Assembly: GCA_003952965.2 (NCBI GenBank)
Contig: CM025852.1
Coordinates: 2,835,752-2,899,751, forward strand
Direction of reading: 5' to 3'
From: Morella rubra
Lineage: Eukaryota > Streptophyta > Magnoliopsida > Fagales > Myricaceae
Length of the DNA stretch: 64,000 bases
This document shows positions 35,992 to 47,835 of this stretch, one piece after another. How positions within the stretch are numbered: the stretch's first letter is position 1; every line of letters begins with the position of its first letter. Both the position numbers and the translations under genes were made by a program. Under the pieces are notes generated by a model. That model worked only from the letters and a program-made list of their open reading frames with translations. It was not told the origin of the DNA and made no database searches.

Positions 35992-36390
35992 TCATTGTAC
36001 CCATCTATTGTAAAACATTTGAGTATTGGGAAAAAAACCTTGTTGGCTATTCAAGTACTTCAAGGCTTCATGATCCGAGAACAAGATGAACTCCTTTGGA
36101 AGGAGATAATGACTCCAATGATGCAAGGCTCGAACAATAACATAAAATTTTTTGTCATAAGTCGAGTGTTTCTTGCATGACTCACTCAACTTTTCACTAA
36201 AGAAGGCAATAGGCTTTCCTTCTTGGCTAAGTACTGCAACAATGCCAACATTAGAAGCATCGCAATCCACTTCGAACAAAATGTCAAAATTTGGCAAGGA
36301 AAGAATTGAAGCTTCCGTCATCTTTCTCTTAATAACTTCAAAATTCTTCTTGGCTTCACTAGCCTACTTGATTTTCACATGAGGTGTTCG
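35992..36390 (-). mobile_element. Ty3/gypsy Pol fragment (RNase H)
   Basis: The minus-strand frame reads the end of the reverse transcriptase and the RNase H domain: KNFEVIKRKMTEASIL, then FEVDCDASNVGIVAVLSQ (catalytic D), PIAFFSEKLSES, YDKKFYVIVRALHHWSHYL and FSDHEALKYLNSQ. It starts abruptly near 36385 after an in-frame stop and ends at 35992. No LTR is recognised. It is a short fossil fragment next to the scaffold gap. Confidence 0.85.
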
Positions 36391-36399
36391 AACGATATT

Positions 36400-36996
36400 T
36401 AAAAGCGTCCTAGTGGAAAAAAATGGAGAATTTTGATGCTTACTTTTTTATTTTCATTCATACTTTGTTCTGACAGTAAGAGATAAGCGTTCAAAAAAAA
36501 ATTTTTACGAACGTTTTCTTCACAAAAAATATAATTTTTGACACAAATTTATTTTCCGTCCCAAAAATTAGCAAGTCACATCTTTTCGGAGACGAAAGAG
36601 TACTTTTTGGGACCGATGTTTTTGGCATCCCAAACAGTAAAATTTTTTGTAGTGACTGTTCATACATTCAAGTGTGTGTTCAAACAGCTTTTTGGGGATG
36701 GACAAATCTATCCTAAAAGTCCTTATCTTTCGAACGGTATATTTTTGTCCCAAATAATCAACTTGTTTTTTGGGGATGACATTTTTCAGTCCAAAATGAA
36801 AGCATTTTTTTTTTTTGGAAGGAAATTTCTGTGCCAACAAAAAAAATTCCGTCCCAAAAAAAGAAAAAAAATTTCAGGACGGTTTTAATTTTCGTCCCGA
36901 AACTTCCCCTATATTTTATCCTCAAAGAGTACTTTTTGAAATAGATTTTTTGGGGTCTTAAATAATCCATCATAAAAAATCAAATTTGTTGTAGTG
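36400..36996. mobile_element. CACTA-like element remnant
   Basis: Many CCGTCCC/GGGACGG and TTTTTGGGGA motifs, ending AATTTGTTGTAGTG at 36996 (CACTAC on the other strand). A second CACTAC-type end (AATTTTTTGTAGTG) lies at 36654, so two ends are nested or adjacent. No transposase. Related wording occurs at 7058-7260. Confidence 0.5.
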
Positions 36997-37968
36997 TAAT
37001 ATTGAAACTCTACGTCAAGGCTTTATGCCTACCAATTAGCTTCCTACCGGTACTATATATATACTTTGATATAAATTAGTTGCACTCCAATATTAGAGTC
37101 TCTTATATTGCATAATTGGCAGTGCTCTTGTGACAGCAAAAGAACTATTTAGCTTGTGACCCACCATGCATGATTTACCAGAAATTCAACAACGTCCGAC
37201 CTCCCATTTAGCTTGTTAGAACAAATGATAAACTTAATTACTATCCGTAATTTTTTAGCTGTTTTTGTTAAGCGTTCCATGCGGCCATGTATTTCAAATA
37301 TTCTGCTTTTATTTTTTTTATTCTAAAAGAAATCTAGAAATTATAAAATTTCTACAATAATAACTAAAGATGACGTCTATTTCTAAATCATAAGGGCCTA
37401 AGATTAATAGGCAAAGCCAGATTGGGTACAGAAATAGGTGGCCTAGATCTCTACTTGGTGGCCATATATGTGGGTCGTTTAAGCCTCTACTGTGATCAGT
37501 ACGTACTCTGTAGATGGGTCATGAGCAGGCGACTGGCCTTCGGTGGGTCCAAGGAGAGTCAGAAATTTACAGGGCTCAACCTCCTAGTACTCTATGTGCA
37601 GAAGTTGGTTGGGCTGACAAAATACGTTGGAGGATGAGGGGGGTCATATAATGCTTGTGATTTGTTTTACAGACGTCCATTGGGTGTAGATAACTAAATA
37701 CGTACTAACCCAGCCCCAACTAAATACGTACTGTATTGGAACATGAGTTAATTTATGCATTCATTAATTATAAAAAAATATTGCACTATATATCCAGAAA
37801 ATAGAAAAGTGTTTGACATAAACAGACTGTTTAACAATATCATGAAATATGAAATAAATGCCGTAATATTAAATTACCATAAACATTAGATCTTTATTTA
37901 TGGAACCAACATATATAGTCATAATTTTCTTCTGATATATATATTGAGTGCTCACATTATAACTAAAA

Positions 37969-40333
37969 TCATATTGGCACCGGATCCACGAGCAATAAAG
38001 TGATACCCTCTATCAGCACTCCTCCACCCTGTGTGTATGCATCTTTATCCTTGTACAGTAGATCCATTACTCGTGTGAGATTGAGAACGAGCACAAGTAG
38101 AGGCATTGGCACTTGAGTGGGTCTAAGGATCAACTCCTTGTTTATATTCTTCCATGAACTCACTATCTGCTTTTGAAATTCGTCAATTGCCTCCTGCTTT
38201 GAGACACCATGTAGCTTCATGTAGCATTCAATGACTGATGGAACGTGCTCTCTCTGTTGCTCCAACTGCAAAAATTAAATTATTAAATTAAATATTATAC
38301 TTCAACGTATTATATATATATATACAGATATCATACACCCCCCAGCCTTGAGTAGCGATAATGGACCAATACTGATCTCTTTGTACCTCATTGGATACAA
38401 TGTCATCCATAAGCCTGCATATGGTTTCTGCTTCTTTAAGAATCTTTGGGTGCGTGAAGAGCCAATCAAAAGCTTCCTTAGCAGCGTTTTCTCCCATGCC
38501 AGCCAAAGTAACGGTCGTCAATAGACAGTAGGCACACGATACTTGTGCATTACTCATATACTCCTCCGTTGTTGGTGTATAATTGTCATTAACCCATTTG
38601 GCTTCTACAAAGTAGGATTCAATTCATTTTTAGAAAATGGAAAATATTACCACCTATGCTACGGAGTTCAACTCTACTGATAAAAAAGAAAATCACTACT
38701 GATAGTGTACCGCTTTTGCATAGAAAATGCAGTACAGTTTTCCTTGCTTGGACATCTCCTCCTCTATTTCTTCAAAGACATCCAAGAGTGTATTATAAAC
38801 CAATTTCATGTACTCCGGGAGTTGGTCTGCGCAACTTCTTTCCCACCTGAAAGTTATTTGGAAAATGTTTCAATTAACTGTCCAATCTTCAAATACAATC
38901 CAGAATTTTAAGGCATACTTGATACTAATTATGCAAGTGCTCTACTTTTCAACTGCCGATGTAAAGAGCTCCAGTTCTTCATATGTACCATACGCATCAT
39001 ACATATCATCTAGAACTGACACAAGCAAGATACTTTGGTAAATATCTTCCTAGCAAGAGAATATTGAGGTTCAAAGCACCCTCCCAAACCTTAAAAATAT
39101 AATTCCACCACTCTGTCTCGTGTGAAAGGTAGATTTTCTGCAACATCCAAATTATCTTTCCACCACCTAACAAATAAATTCAGCGAAAATTTGCATGTCA
39201 ATATTCTTGCCATATACAAGTTAATTGACACCAACATATATATATAAATAAATAAAAAATCCAAGAAGTGTGATATGTCTAATGACTCACTTTGAAAGAT
39301 GGCAGATTTCCATCTGGTATTGTTTTTGCAATATGTTGAAATCTAGCTTTACGAAGTTCAGTAAAACTTCATTATAGGAAGCACTTTCTTTGTAGATTGA
39401 GAAGTAATGTCTCGCCTCAACCTTTTGGCAAGCACTTTCGAATAGGCCATTTTAAGGCCCGACGTACTTGTGTGGCAAGATCAGAAGGGATTAAATCATT
39501 AGCTACCATTGACTCAAGTTTTGTCGTGCAAAACTTCAGTGCTTCATCAAGTATATCTTCCCCATGTACACTCAGATACGAAGCTTCATACAAGCATAAC
39601 ATGCCACGCATGTCATGAACTAGTGATTCCTTGAAGTTCCCCTTGTTGTCCTTGAATTTGTTGAAGACATCTATTTTGCCACAGAACACGCCAAATGAGT
39701 CACGAGAATACAAGGGCGGTGAAGTCATACAATTTTATCATAAACAACGTCAAGTACTGACCAAGAAAAAAAAGACTTACGACTTGAAATGTTATAGCCA
39801 TGTTGCCTAAGTAACCGAAAACAGAGAGCAACAGTGTAAAGGTCTTCATCGATTTCCACGTGCTTTTTGCTAGAATGATATTCATGAATTCCGCCCAGTA
39901 AATCGTCAATCTCCCTCTCAAAATGGTAAGACACGCCTAAGCGTTGGATTGCGTCAATCAACTCCAACTTTTCTAAAGGTTTCCGAACCGGAGCCCTCAG
40001 CATCCTTTGCACTTCTTCCTTCAACCTTTGATGTTGAACCAAATTTCCATCGTTTTCCTACCAAGTAAATTAAAGTAATGAGGAACATGTGGGCAGATTG
40101 GCACAAATATTGTTTGTCATTTATATAATATATGGCATATGAAAATACAACATCGACAAACAAAGCAATTAAGTAATCATATGCTGAGATGTCTTTACCA
40201 TAGGCTTGGTCATGGGATTAGAGAGGAAACGGTCTCCCCATATGCTAGGTCGATAGTTTTGTAGCGGACGATTTACGTCCGACTTGGGATTATTGATTTG
40301 AACCGTAGGAATTGCTGAAGCAGGAAGAGACAT
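37969..40333 (-). pseudogene. Sesquiterpene-type terpene synthase (TPS-a), copy 1, broken
   Basis: TPS-a enzymes cyclise farnesyl diphosphate in the cytosol. All seven canonical exons are present: 40199-40333 (ATG, no plastid peptide, RPLQNYRPSIW giving the RPx8W motif), about 39786-40057, 39291-39670, 38945-39166, 38711-38846, about 38397-38615 and 37969-38265. Metal-binding DDMYD is present in exon 4, and DDIVSNE spliced to LEQQ rebuilds the NSE/DTE motif. Lesions: one extra A in exon 3 near 39424 (copy 2 has three A where this has four), TAA at 39091-39093 where copy 2 has TGG, a frame change just before DDMYD, and a degenerate start of exon 6. A TATA-like CTATATATAAG lies at about 40449-40459. 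This is a recent pseudogene unless the indels are assembly errors. Confidence 0.85.
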
Positions 40334-40557
40334 TATGGAAAGTGAGAAAACAACTTGGGGTGGAAATGGTACCCTCTAATTGGTATAAACCTCAGAACTG
40401 CTGTGAATCGAATTGCTTTCTTTGCTCCTCAATCATTGGCGGAAGCTCTTATATATAGACATATGTCATATGGGTGAGACAATGAGCATGCAATACATGT
40501 GAGGTAATTTTCTTATCAACCAAAGTAAATGCCACTCTGTTTGAGTTTCATGATTCT

Positions 40558-41760
40558 CACTACAAGAAAAATGAGCTGGGCCATGTTTTTTTTTTTTTTT
40601 TTTGTGGTTAAAGGCCTGAAAACGAGGCCTTATGTGATTTAGTGACTATCAAAAAAACGTCGGACCATTGTCACGAGATCCTTGTCAAGAGAAACCTGAA
40701 GTTAGGAAAAAGCCTTTGTGTGAGCGGATGGTTCCGTCCACATTAAAAAAGTGTGGAGAAATGCACGGAATCTTTGGTGGCTAAATAACTCCACAAAACT
40801 TAGAAAAATGTGGAATTCTTTCTTTCCCACGTTTTTTCTCCTAAATTTTTTAGCGTGGTTATAAGTAATGGTGAATTTACCATATTACACTTTTTCAAGT
40901 TCCCACTCTCACGACGTCCATTAATGTGGCCACAACATTTTAGTGACTTTTATTGTTATCTATTGTGTCGATTTGTTAAAGTGGCAATATTGTTTTTGCC
41001 ACATATTTTGCCTTCTTGTGACATTCTTCTATTGTGGCTGTGTCTTATTTGCCACATCTTATTTCTTATAGTGACGATTTTTCTGTTGTGGCTATATATT
41101 TTGCACAACAAATTATTTTTTCTTATATCATTTTTTCTGTTGTGGCCATATATTTTTTGTGACAATTTATTTTTTCTTGTGTCATTTTTTCGGTTGCGAC
41201 CATACTGTTTGTGCCAGATTTTATTTCTTTTGGTGTCGTTTTTTCGATTGTGGCCATACAGTTTGTGCCAGGTTTTATTTCTTTTCATGTCGTTTTTATG
41301 GTTGTGGCCATATATTTGAGGCGACAGTTTATGTATTATTGTATTTTTTTTTTTATGTGGTCATATATTTTTGGTGACAATTTATTTCTTCTTGTGTCAT
41401 TTTTTCGGTTGTGGCCATACAGTTTACTCTAGATTTTATTTCTTCTTGTGTCGTTTTTTCAGTTGTGGTCATACACTTTGCGCCAGGGTTTATTTTTTCT
41501 TGTGTCATTTCTTTTGTTGTGACCCTACACTTTGCGCGACAATTTATTTTTTATGGTGTCGTTTTTTTGGTTGTGGCCCTATCCTTTCCATCACATTTAT
41601 TTTTTATTGTGTCAATTTTTTTGTTATGGCGATATATTTGTTGCCATGTTTTATTTTTTTCATGTGTCATTTTTTTTTTTGTAGCAACTCAGTTCGCGCG
41701 ACATTTTCTTTATTTTTGTGTTTTTTTTTTTTTTGTAATGGCCAGTAAGCACCATCCACA
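40558..41760. mobile_element. CACTA-type element carrying a 54-bp repeat array
   Basis: CACTACAAGAAAAATG starts at 40558, close to where homology with the 5' flank of terpene synthase copy 2 stops (40541). The region to about 41760 is absent from that block and contains the 54-bp array. The right end is not recognisable. By analogy with other CACTA elements the array is a subterminal repeat region. Confidence 0.5.
40925..41760. repeat. 54-bp tandem array, about 16 units
   Basis: The core TGTGGCCATA recurs at 40925, 40980, 41033, 41087, 41141, 41195, 41249, 41303, 41356, 41410, 41464, 41518, 41572, 41625, 41680 and 41734, a mean spacing of 53.9 bp. Each unit also has a TTGTGTCGTTTTTTCGGT-like half. 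Because 54 is divisible by three, all three forward frames and one reverse frame stay open for long stretches; this is not evidence of a protein. Confidence 0.92.
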
Positions 41761-42239
41761 TTTTTAAACTTTACGGCGACGTAAAAGTACAATTAGATTA
41801 CCACAATAACAAAAACGTCGTGGCAATTACAGAAATAATTCATCACTTAGAAAAATTGTTCAGAACAGTAACCAAACAAAGTAAAACTAGGAGAAATTGT
41901 TCAAAACACCAAATAAAAAAAGGTGACAATAAACACCTTTCTGTCACCATGCAATTGTCCATACTTTGCAATAAGCTAAGAATTAGAAATTAATACCAAA
42001 TTTGTTAAGTTTCACTCTCTTTCTCGCAGTACCATGCAATTGTCCATATCTTTGCAATAAGCCAAGATATACAGGGGTGGTCGTGACCACAGTACCTCTT
42101 GAAAGTTCCATCTCTAAGCTTATGCTCCACTCGTTTCTATCTTTCTGGGGATATGATCAGCACTCAGAGTTGGAACTTTCAAATATCAGGTGCAGAGCTA
42201 TATACATGGGTCTCCTAGAACAGGGGACGTAGGTCATGT

Positions 42240-43280
42240 CTTGTTGCAAACTTTCAATGTAAGGTTGGTGTGATGATCCACAATGATGAAAAATGCACTG
42301 GAACAGGGGAATTAGAAGGTCATGTCTTGTTTAAAATGGATCCAATTCTCAAATTTGCATTCTGTGGCGTCCCTCGAGGGCCTAGCCTCTCGGAATAAGT
42401 CTTCTTCGGAAAGAACTGGATGTCCTGGAAATGAAAACAGATGTGTCACGTGATTCATGAACATGAACATACGTCGCGATTGTTAATGCCTTTCCTCATG
42501 TTTTACGCTTGTCAGGGAAGAGCGGACCGCGGACGAACAGGACATGAACCTGAAAACAAGAGCTGGTAACTACTGTAAGTCTCTATTTTGTAGGCCTAGC
42601 TAGGTCTCGCTCATAAAGAAAAAACACAAAAAAAACAAGAGAGTTTATAGGAACTTGTCATGTCTAAAATTTCTGATACCGTCGGTCGATTTCGGGGTCA
42701 CCAAACTTTTGTTTTAAGCATGCGCAGAGAGAGTAACGTTTCTGATCCTTGTCTCAAGGGGCCCTTCGGTTTGTTCAAGTGAATTGGAAAGTAGGAGATA
42801 AGAAAAGGAAAAAAGAATACATATAACAAGTATATATGTATATGTATTTATACAGGAATATATATATTGAAGCACAGCCTATTATTATTTATTACCATCT
42901 TTTCAGCTTCATCATTATTTATTTAAACTTCTAAGAAATTAATCAATAATACATCAGTCTGATAAGTACTGTTTCTTCCCCATGCCAGAGAAAGAAAGAA
43001 AAAATTTAAGGGCTTCTTTAAAATTGACTGGGAATTGTATCACAAAGCCCAAAGATAAGATAGATCCACAATATAAAGAAGTTCACTCCTGAACTTTTAT
43101 TTCATACTACGGCACGGGCCAGGTGACAACAACAAAGAAAACATACATTCACACAAACCGGGCCGGTTAATATTATTATTATTATCTTTCGAAGCAAAGG
43201 CTACTTATTTGTTCTGAGTTCAGTGGAAGTATACACATAATTGGTATAAAACATATAGAAAAGCTTTTCATGTTGCTGCA
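42240..43280. other. Intergenic, no gene seen
   Basis: No domain recognised. Contains the 3' flank of the Bet v 1-like gene. Confidence 0.5.
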
Positions 43281-43893
43281 CTAGATAAGATGAGCATCGA
43301 TCTCTTTGGTCACCTCAACAGCCAACTGCAACATAGCGTTTGGATCGGGAACATCTGCGCTCAGTTTCTCGTATTCAAAGATGTTGCGGACCAACCCCCC
43401 TTCACCCTTTGGCGTGGATTCAACAATGAATTTGACATTTTTGTACAGCTCTAGGAGTGGTCCTCCTATCAGCTTGAAAGTGATTGACAAGTTAACGTTG
43501 TCTACAACTTCAAGCACCTCCTTAGAGACGACAGTTTTCCCATCTATGGTGCCAAGAAATAGAAAATCAGACATATAAACACCAAACCAATTAGAAATCA
43601 GCCATTACTATTTGCGCTCTCGAGCAAATTGGTTAAAGAGGCCTTATGTGTTATTTTTGTTCCTAGGAGCAAGCATGTGTCTATAACATGTTCGAGAATT
43701 CATCAGATATAATCAAAACCAAAATGGTTTTTAACTTACCCACGAGAAAATACCAGCAAACGACAGAGCCTTCTTCTCCCCATTCTCCTTCTAGTAACTC
43801 AACTTTCTGTATAAACTGGGGGCAGAGATTTGGTAGCTCCGGTGTACCTGTGGTATTAACCTCATGAAACTTATGGGCAGGGGCCTTGAGCCT
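43281..43893 (-). pseudogene. Bet v 1 / MLP-like (major latex protein) gene, 5' part frameshifted
   Basis: Two exons with the family's single conserved intron: 43740-about 43893 (donor GTAAGT) and 43281-43543 (acceptor ATAG). Exon 1 reads AHKFHEVNTTGTPELPNLC, then QKVELLEGEWGEEGSVVCW and YFLV. Exon 2 continues DGKTVVSKEVLEVVD to the TAA-side end EIDAHLI. This is the ligand-binding START-like fold of MLP/PR-10-related proteins. Upstream of APAHKF the frame is lost: the ATG near 43923 reads into a stop, and one extra or missing base at about 43888-43893 separates GNEEVEGS from APAHKF. The gene may be a pseudogene, may use another start, or may suffer a base error. The C-terminal 130 residues look undamaged. 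Confidence 0.65.
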
Positions 43894-44681
43894 TCAACCT
43901 CTTCATTACCAAAAGTGACATTTTTGTTTTCTCTATTTGGCGGTAGTATTCCTGTAAATTAAGCTCAGGCTACTTTGGCTCTCTGCCTTATATAATGTTA
44001 TTAATTGGTAGGTATGTCAATTTGTTTATTACTGGCAAGTTCTATTTAAGTGCTAAGCATTCACTATTTCTTGACAGACTTACTTTGGGATGATGTGGCT
44101 TGATTCCATCCACCTAACATTAGAATTAGGCTTTCCCAAAAAAAAAAAAAAAAAAAGAGGAATTAGGTGAAGGGCCTAATCCTTTCCTGGGCCAACAGTT
44201 ACCAATATTCTTTTCTTTTTGGTCCTAAGCAAATAAATTTCATTCATCTAACTAAACGTCCTCAAGGGGGTTCGAAACTACAGAAAGTACGTACTAGTAA
44301 AGCTGTTCCATTGACTGGTCCAAAACAATATTGCCTCGCAATCCCGCCAGCCAGAATTAATGAGCCATGAGTTTCGGGCTACGTGGCGCCCATTGTAGTG
44401 TCCAAGCTCGATGCAAAGCTCTCCTTGATCCTTACAGTCAGCTCTGATATATAGGTCCTCCAGTAATGAATTCTGGTTCAGTGGCTGCCCTAGAAATGAG
44501 GTAATAAGGCCCCTCTTTCATGCGATTACTCGTTTTTCTTTTTTGGCAATGGGTAGACACATAAACTGTTTAACGACATCACAAAATATGAAATGCAAGC
44601 AACTTATAGTTTCAGATATATAGTAAAGGTAATTAGCATATCCATAAGATCTTTATTTAAGGAACCAACATATATAGTAAA

Positions 44682-47234
44682 TGCAGGACAGTTTTCCTTC
44701 CTTGGACATCTCCTCCTCTATTTCTTCAAAGACATATCCAAAAGTGCATTATAAACAAATTTCATGTACTCCAGGAGTTGGTCTACGCAACTTCTTTCCC
44801 AGCTGAAAGTTATCTGAAAAATGTTTCAATTAATTGTCCAGAATTTTAATTAAGGTAGTGCTCTACCTTTCAACTGCCAATGTAAAGAGCTCCAGTTCTT
44901 CATATGTACCATACACATCGTACGCATCATCTATATGACACAAGGCAAGCTACTTTGGTAAATATCTTCCTAGCAAGAGAATATTGAGGTTCAAAGCATG
45001 CTCCCAAACTCCAAAAATATAATTCCGCCACCCTATCTCGTACAAAAGTAGCTTTTCTGCAACATCCAAATTATCTTTCCACCACCTAACAAATAAATTC
45101 AGCGAAAATTTGCATGTCAAATATTCTTGCCGTATACATGCTTGACACCAACAACGACAAAAAAATTCCAAAAAGTGTGGTATGTCTAATGACTCACTTC
45201 AAAAGATGGCAGATTTCCATCTGGTGTTGTTTTTGCAATATGTTAAAATTTAGCTTTGCAAAGTTGAGTAGAACTTCATTACAGGAAGCACTTTCTTTGT
45301 AGATTGAGAAGTAATGCCTCGCCTCAACCTTTGGCAAGCACTTTCGAATAGGCTGTTTTAAGGCCCGACGAACTTGTGTGGCAAGATCAGAAGGGATTAA
45401 ATCATTACCTACGACCATCAACTGAAGTTTTGTCGTGCAAAACTTCAGTGCTTCATCAAGTATATCTTCTCCATGCACACTCTGATGAGAAGCTTCATAC
45501 AAGCATAACATGCCACGCATGTCGTGAACGAGTGATTCCTTGAAGTTCCCCTTGTTGTCCTTGAATTTGTTGAAGACATCTATTTTACCACAGAACACGT
45601 CAAATGAGTCACGATAATACGAGGGTGGTGAAGTCATACAATTTAACCATAAACAACGTCAAGTACTGAATAAGAAAAAAAAAAAAAAAAGATTTAGCAG
45701 TTTAGTTCTTAAGTTTACACTTTTTGACGAAATGACATTCCGTCAAGGATTTGTTTGTTTCCCTAACGGAAGGGCCATCAGCTGACAACTCAGCAACTGA
45801 TGTGGTAAGAGAAATTGGTATTTTAGTCCTTGGTTTTACTCCTTTTTATTTTTTAGTCCTTGGGTTTAATTTTTAAAATTTTTAGTCTTTGGGTTTATAT
45901 TTTTTGACAAAATGGCTCTTTTGTTAGGGATTATTGTTCAGATTTTCGTATTTTTGATTTACTGTTATTTATTCAAAGCACCAAAACCGAGACATGATGT
46001 GTTCTATTGAGTTGCAAATAGCATGTTGATTCTTTGATTGGTTTGATCCTTGCATCTGCCCCCGTAGTATGGAAGTAGGACTGTATTTTACAAAGAAAAT
46101 CAATGACCTACAATGCTTAATTCATACGCTAAGTTGTCAGCTGATGTGGCCCTTCCATTAGGGAAACTTCAAATTTTAGTATATGTTATTTGTTGCTATT
46201 TATTCAAAGTAACAAAATTGAGACATGATGTGTTCTATTGAGTTGCAGAAATCATGTGAATTCTTTGATTGGTTTGATCCTCGCAGTTGCCCCCGTGGTA
46301 TGGAAGTAGGACTATATTTTATAAAAAAAAATCAATGACCTACAAGGCCTAATTCATACGCTGAGTTATCAGCTGATGTGACCCTTTCGTTAGGGAAACA
46401 GACGGATCCCTGACGGAAGGGTCATTTCGTCAAAAAATATAAACCCAAGGACTAAAAAATAAAAGGGGTAAAACCTAAGAATTAAAATGTCAATTTCCCT
46501 AATCACATTAGCTGCAGAGTTGTCAGGCCATTACGTTATGGAAACAAACGGATCCGTGACATAATTGTCATTTCATCAAAAAAATGTAAACCCAATTACT
46601 AAAATTTGAAAAAATTAAACCCAAGAATAAAAAAAATAAAAGGAGGTAAAACCCAAGAATTAAACTGCTAAATTTCCAAAAAAAAAAATTACTACTTAAA
46701 TGTTATATCCATGTTGCCTAAGTAACCGAAAACAGAGAGAAGCATTCATCAATTTCCACGTGCTTTTTGCTAGAGTGATATTTGTGAATTCCCGGCCCCC
46801 AGTAAATCATCAATCTCCCTCTCAAAATGGTGAGACACGCTTAAGCGTTGATTGCGTCAATCAACTCAAACTTTTCTAAAGGTTTCCCAACCGGAGCCCT
46901 CAGCATCCTCTGCACTTCTTCCTTGAACCTTTGATGTTGAACTAAGTTTCCATCGTTTTCCTACCAAGCAAATTGAAGTAACAATGAACATGTGGGCAGA
47001 TCGGCACAAATATTGTTTGTCATTCATATAACTAATATGGCATATGAAAATACAACATTGACAAACAAAGCAATTAAGAAATCATATGCTGAGATGTCTT
47101 TACCATAGACTTGCTGGGATTAGAGATGAAACGGTCTCCCCATATGCTAGGTCGATAATTTTGTATCGGACGATTTACGTCCGACTTGGGATTATTATTT
47201 GATCCGTAGCAATTGCTGAAGCAGGAAGAGATAT
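44682..47234 (-). pseudogene. Sesquiterpene-type terpene synthase (TPS-a), copy 2, truncated
   Basis: Exon 1 (about 47104-47234) has ATA in place of ATG and a one-base deletion (AAATAATAA where copy 1 has AAATCAATAA). Exon 2 is at about 46700-46968, with small deletions. Exon 3 (about 45198-45595) is fully open and reads KVEARHYFSIYKES through the site where copy 1 is shifted. Exon 4 (about 44880-45095) keeps [11 protein letters not shown] but has lost bases before it and at the metal-motif region ([16 protein letters not shown], frame unclear). Exon 5 survives in part at 44690-44820. Exons 6-7 are deleted. It cannot make an enzyme. The 5' part was later duplicated again at 50431-50865. Confidence 0.85.
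45692..46674. mobile_element. Non-autonomous TIR element in a terpene synthase intron
   Basis: The ends are inverted copies starting ATTTAGCAGTTTA(G/A)TTCTT and continue, diverged, for about 200 bp (GACGGAATGTCATTTCGTC-type motifs). The insertion lies in an A-tract, so a 9-bp duplication of A cannot be proved. The interior holds a 200-bp direct repeat (about 45960-46160 and 46190-46390). Length and long ends suggest a MULE-like element. Copy 1 has no insertion at this site. Confidence 0.75.
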
Positions 47235-47679
47235 TTTGGAAAGTGAGAAAACAACTTGGGGTAGAAATGGTACACTCTAGTTAGTATAAGCCTCAGAACT
47301 AGTTGTGAATCGAATTGCTTTCTTTGCTCCTCAATCATTGGCGGAAGCTCTTATATATAGACATATATCATATGGGCGTGACAATGAGCATTCAATACAT
47401 GTGAAGTAATGTTCTTATCAACCAAAGTAAATGCCACTCTCTGGGGTTCCAATTCAGTGTAAAGGGTAAGATTCTAATATGTTGTAATAAACGAATCACG
47501 CTCGGCCACAACATTAATGAGTTTTATTGATAATGTCCCAGATCGAGTTATTCAAGAAGAAGATAATATAAAAAAAAAATATGGTTTTTGCACTAATTCA
47601 ATCGCGGTCATCTATATAACTCATTAATGCGGTGGTTCAGTATGATTAATTTTTTAGAATTCATGAAATTAGTGCCAAA

Positions 47680-47835
47680 TTTGTTAAGTTTCACTCTCTT
47701 TCTTTCACCATGCAATTGTCCATACTTTGCAATAAGCCAAGAATTAGAAATTAATACCAAATTTGTTAAGTTTCTCTCTTTGTCGCACCACAGATTGTCC
47801 ATATCTTTGCAATAAGCCAAGAAATATAGGGGTGG
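47680..47835. repeat. About 75-bp tandem pair, also at 41950-42070 and 51311-51466
   Basis: Two adjacent copies of AAATTTGTTAAGTTTC, CTCTCTTT and TTGTCCATA(T)CTTTGCAATAAGCCAAGA. The pair is present in all three terpene synthase-linked segments, so the small tandem duplication predates the block duplications. I see no gene function for it. Confidence 0.75.

Larger units (their letters stand above)
37815..42200. repeat. Terpene synthase duplication block, copy 1
   Basis: Collinear with about 44570-47920 in the order 3' flank (37820-37925 with 44570-44680), terpene synthase gene, 5' flank (to GCCACTCT at 40541), and the CCATGCAATTGTCCATA segment at 41950-42170. It is interrupted by the 54-bp array element, which block 2 lacks. 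Block 2 in turn lacks exons 6-7 and carries a 1-kb insertion. Confidence 0.85.

Noticed and set aside
38391-38400. Loss of the metal-binding Glu in terpene synthase copy 1
   Set aside because: Splicing GAG|GTACAA to exon 7 (LEQQ) rebuilds the DDxxSxxxE motif; the loss is only apparent in the unspliced frame.
40956-41767. Long cysteine/phenylalanine- or Asn/Lys-rich repeat proteins in several frames
   Set aside because: They follow from a 54-bp tandem array whose length is divisible by three; frames on both strands are open at once and no start context or domain supports translation.
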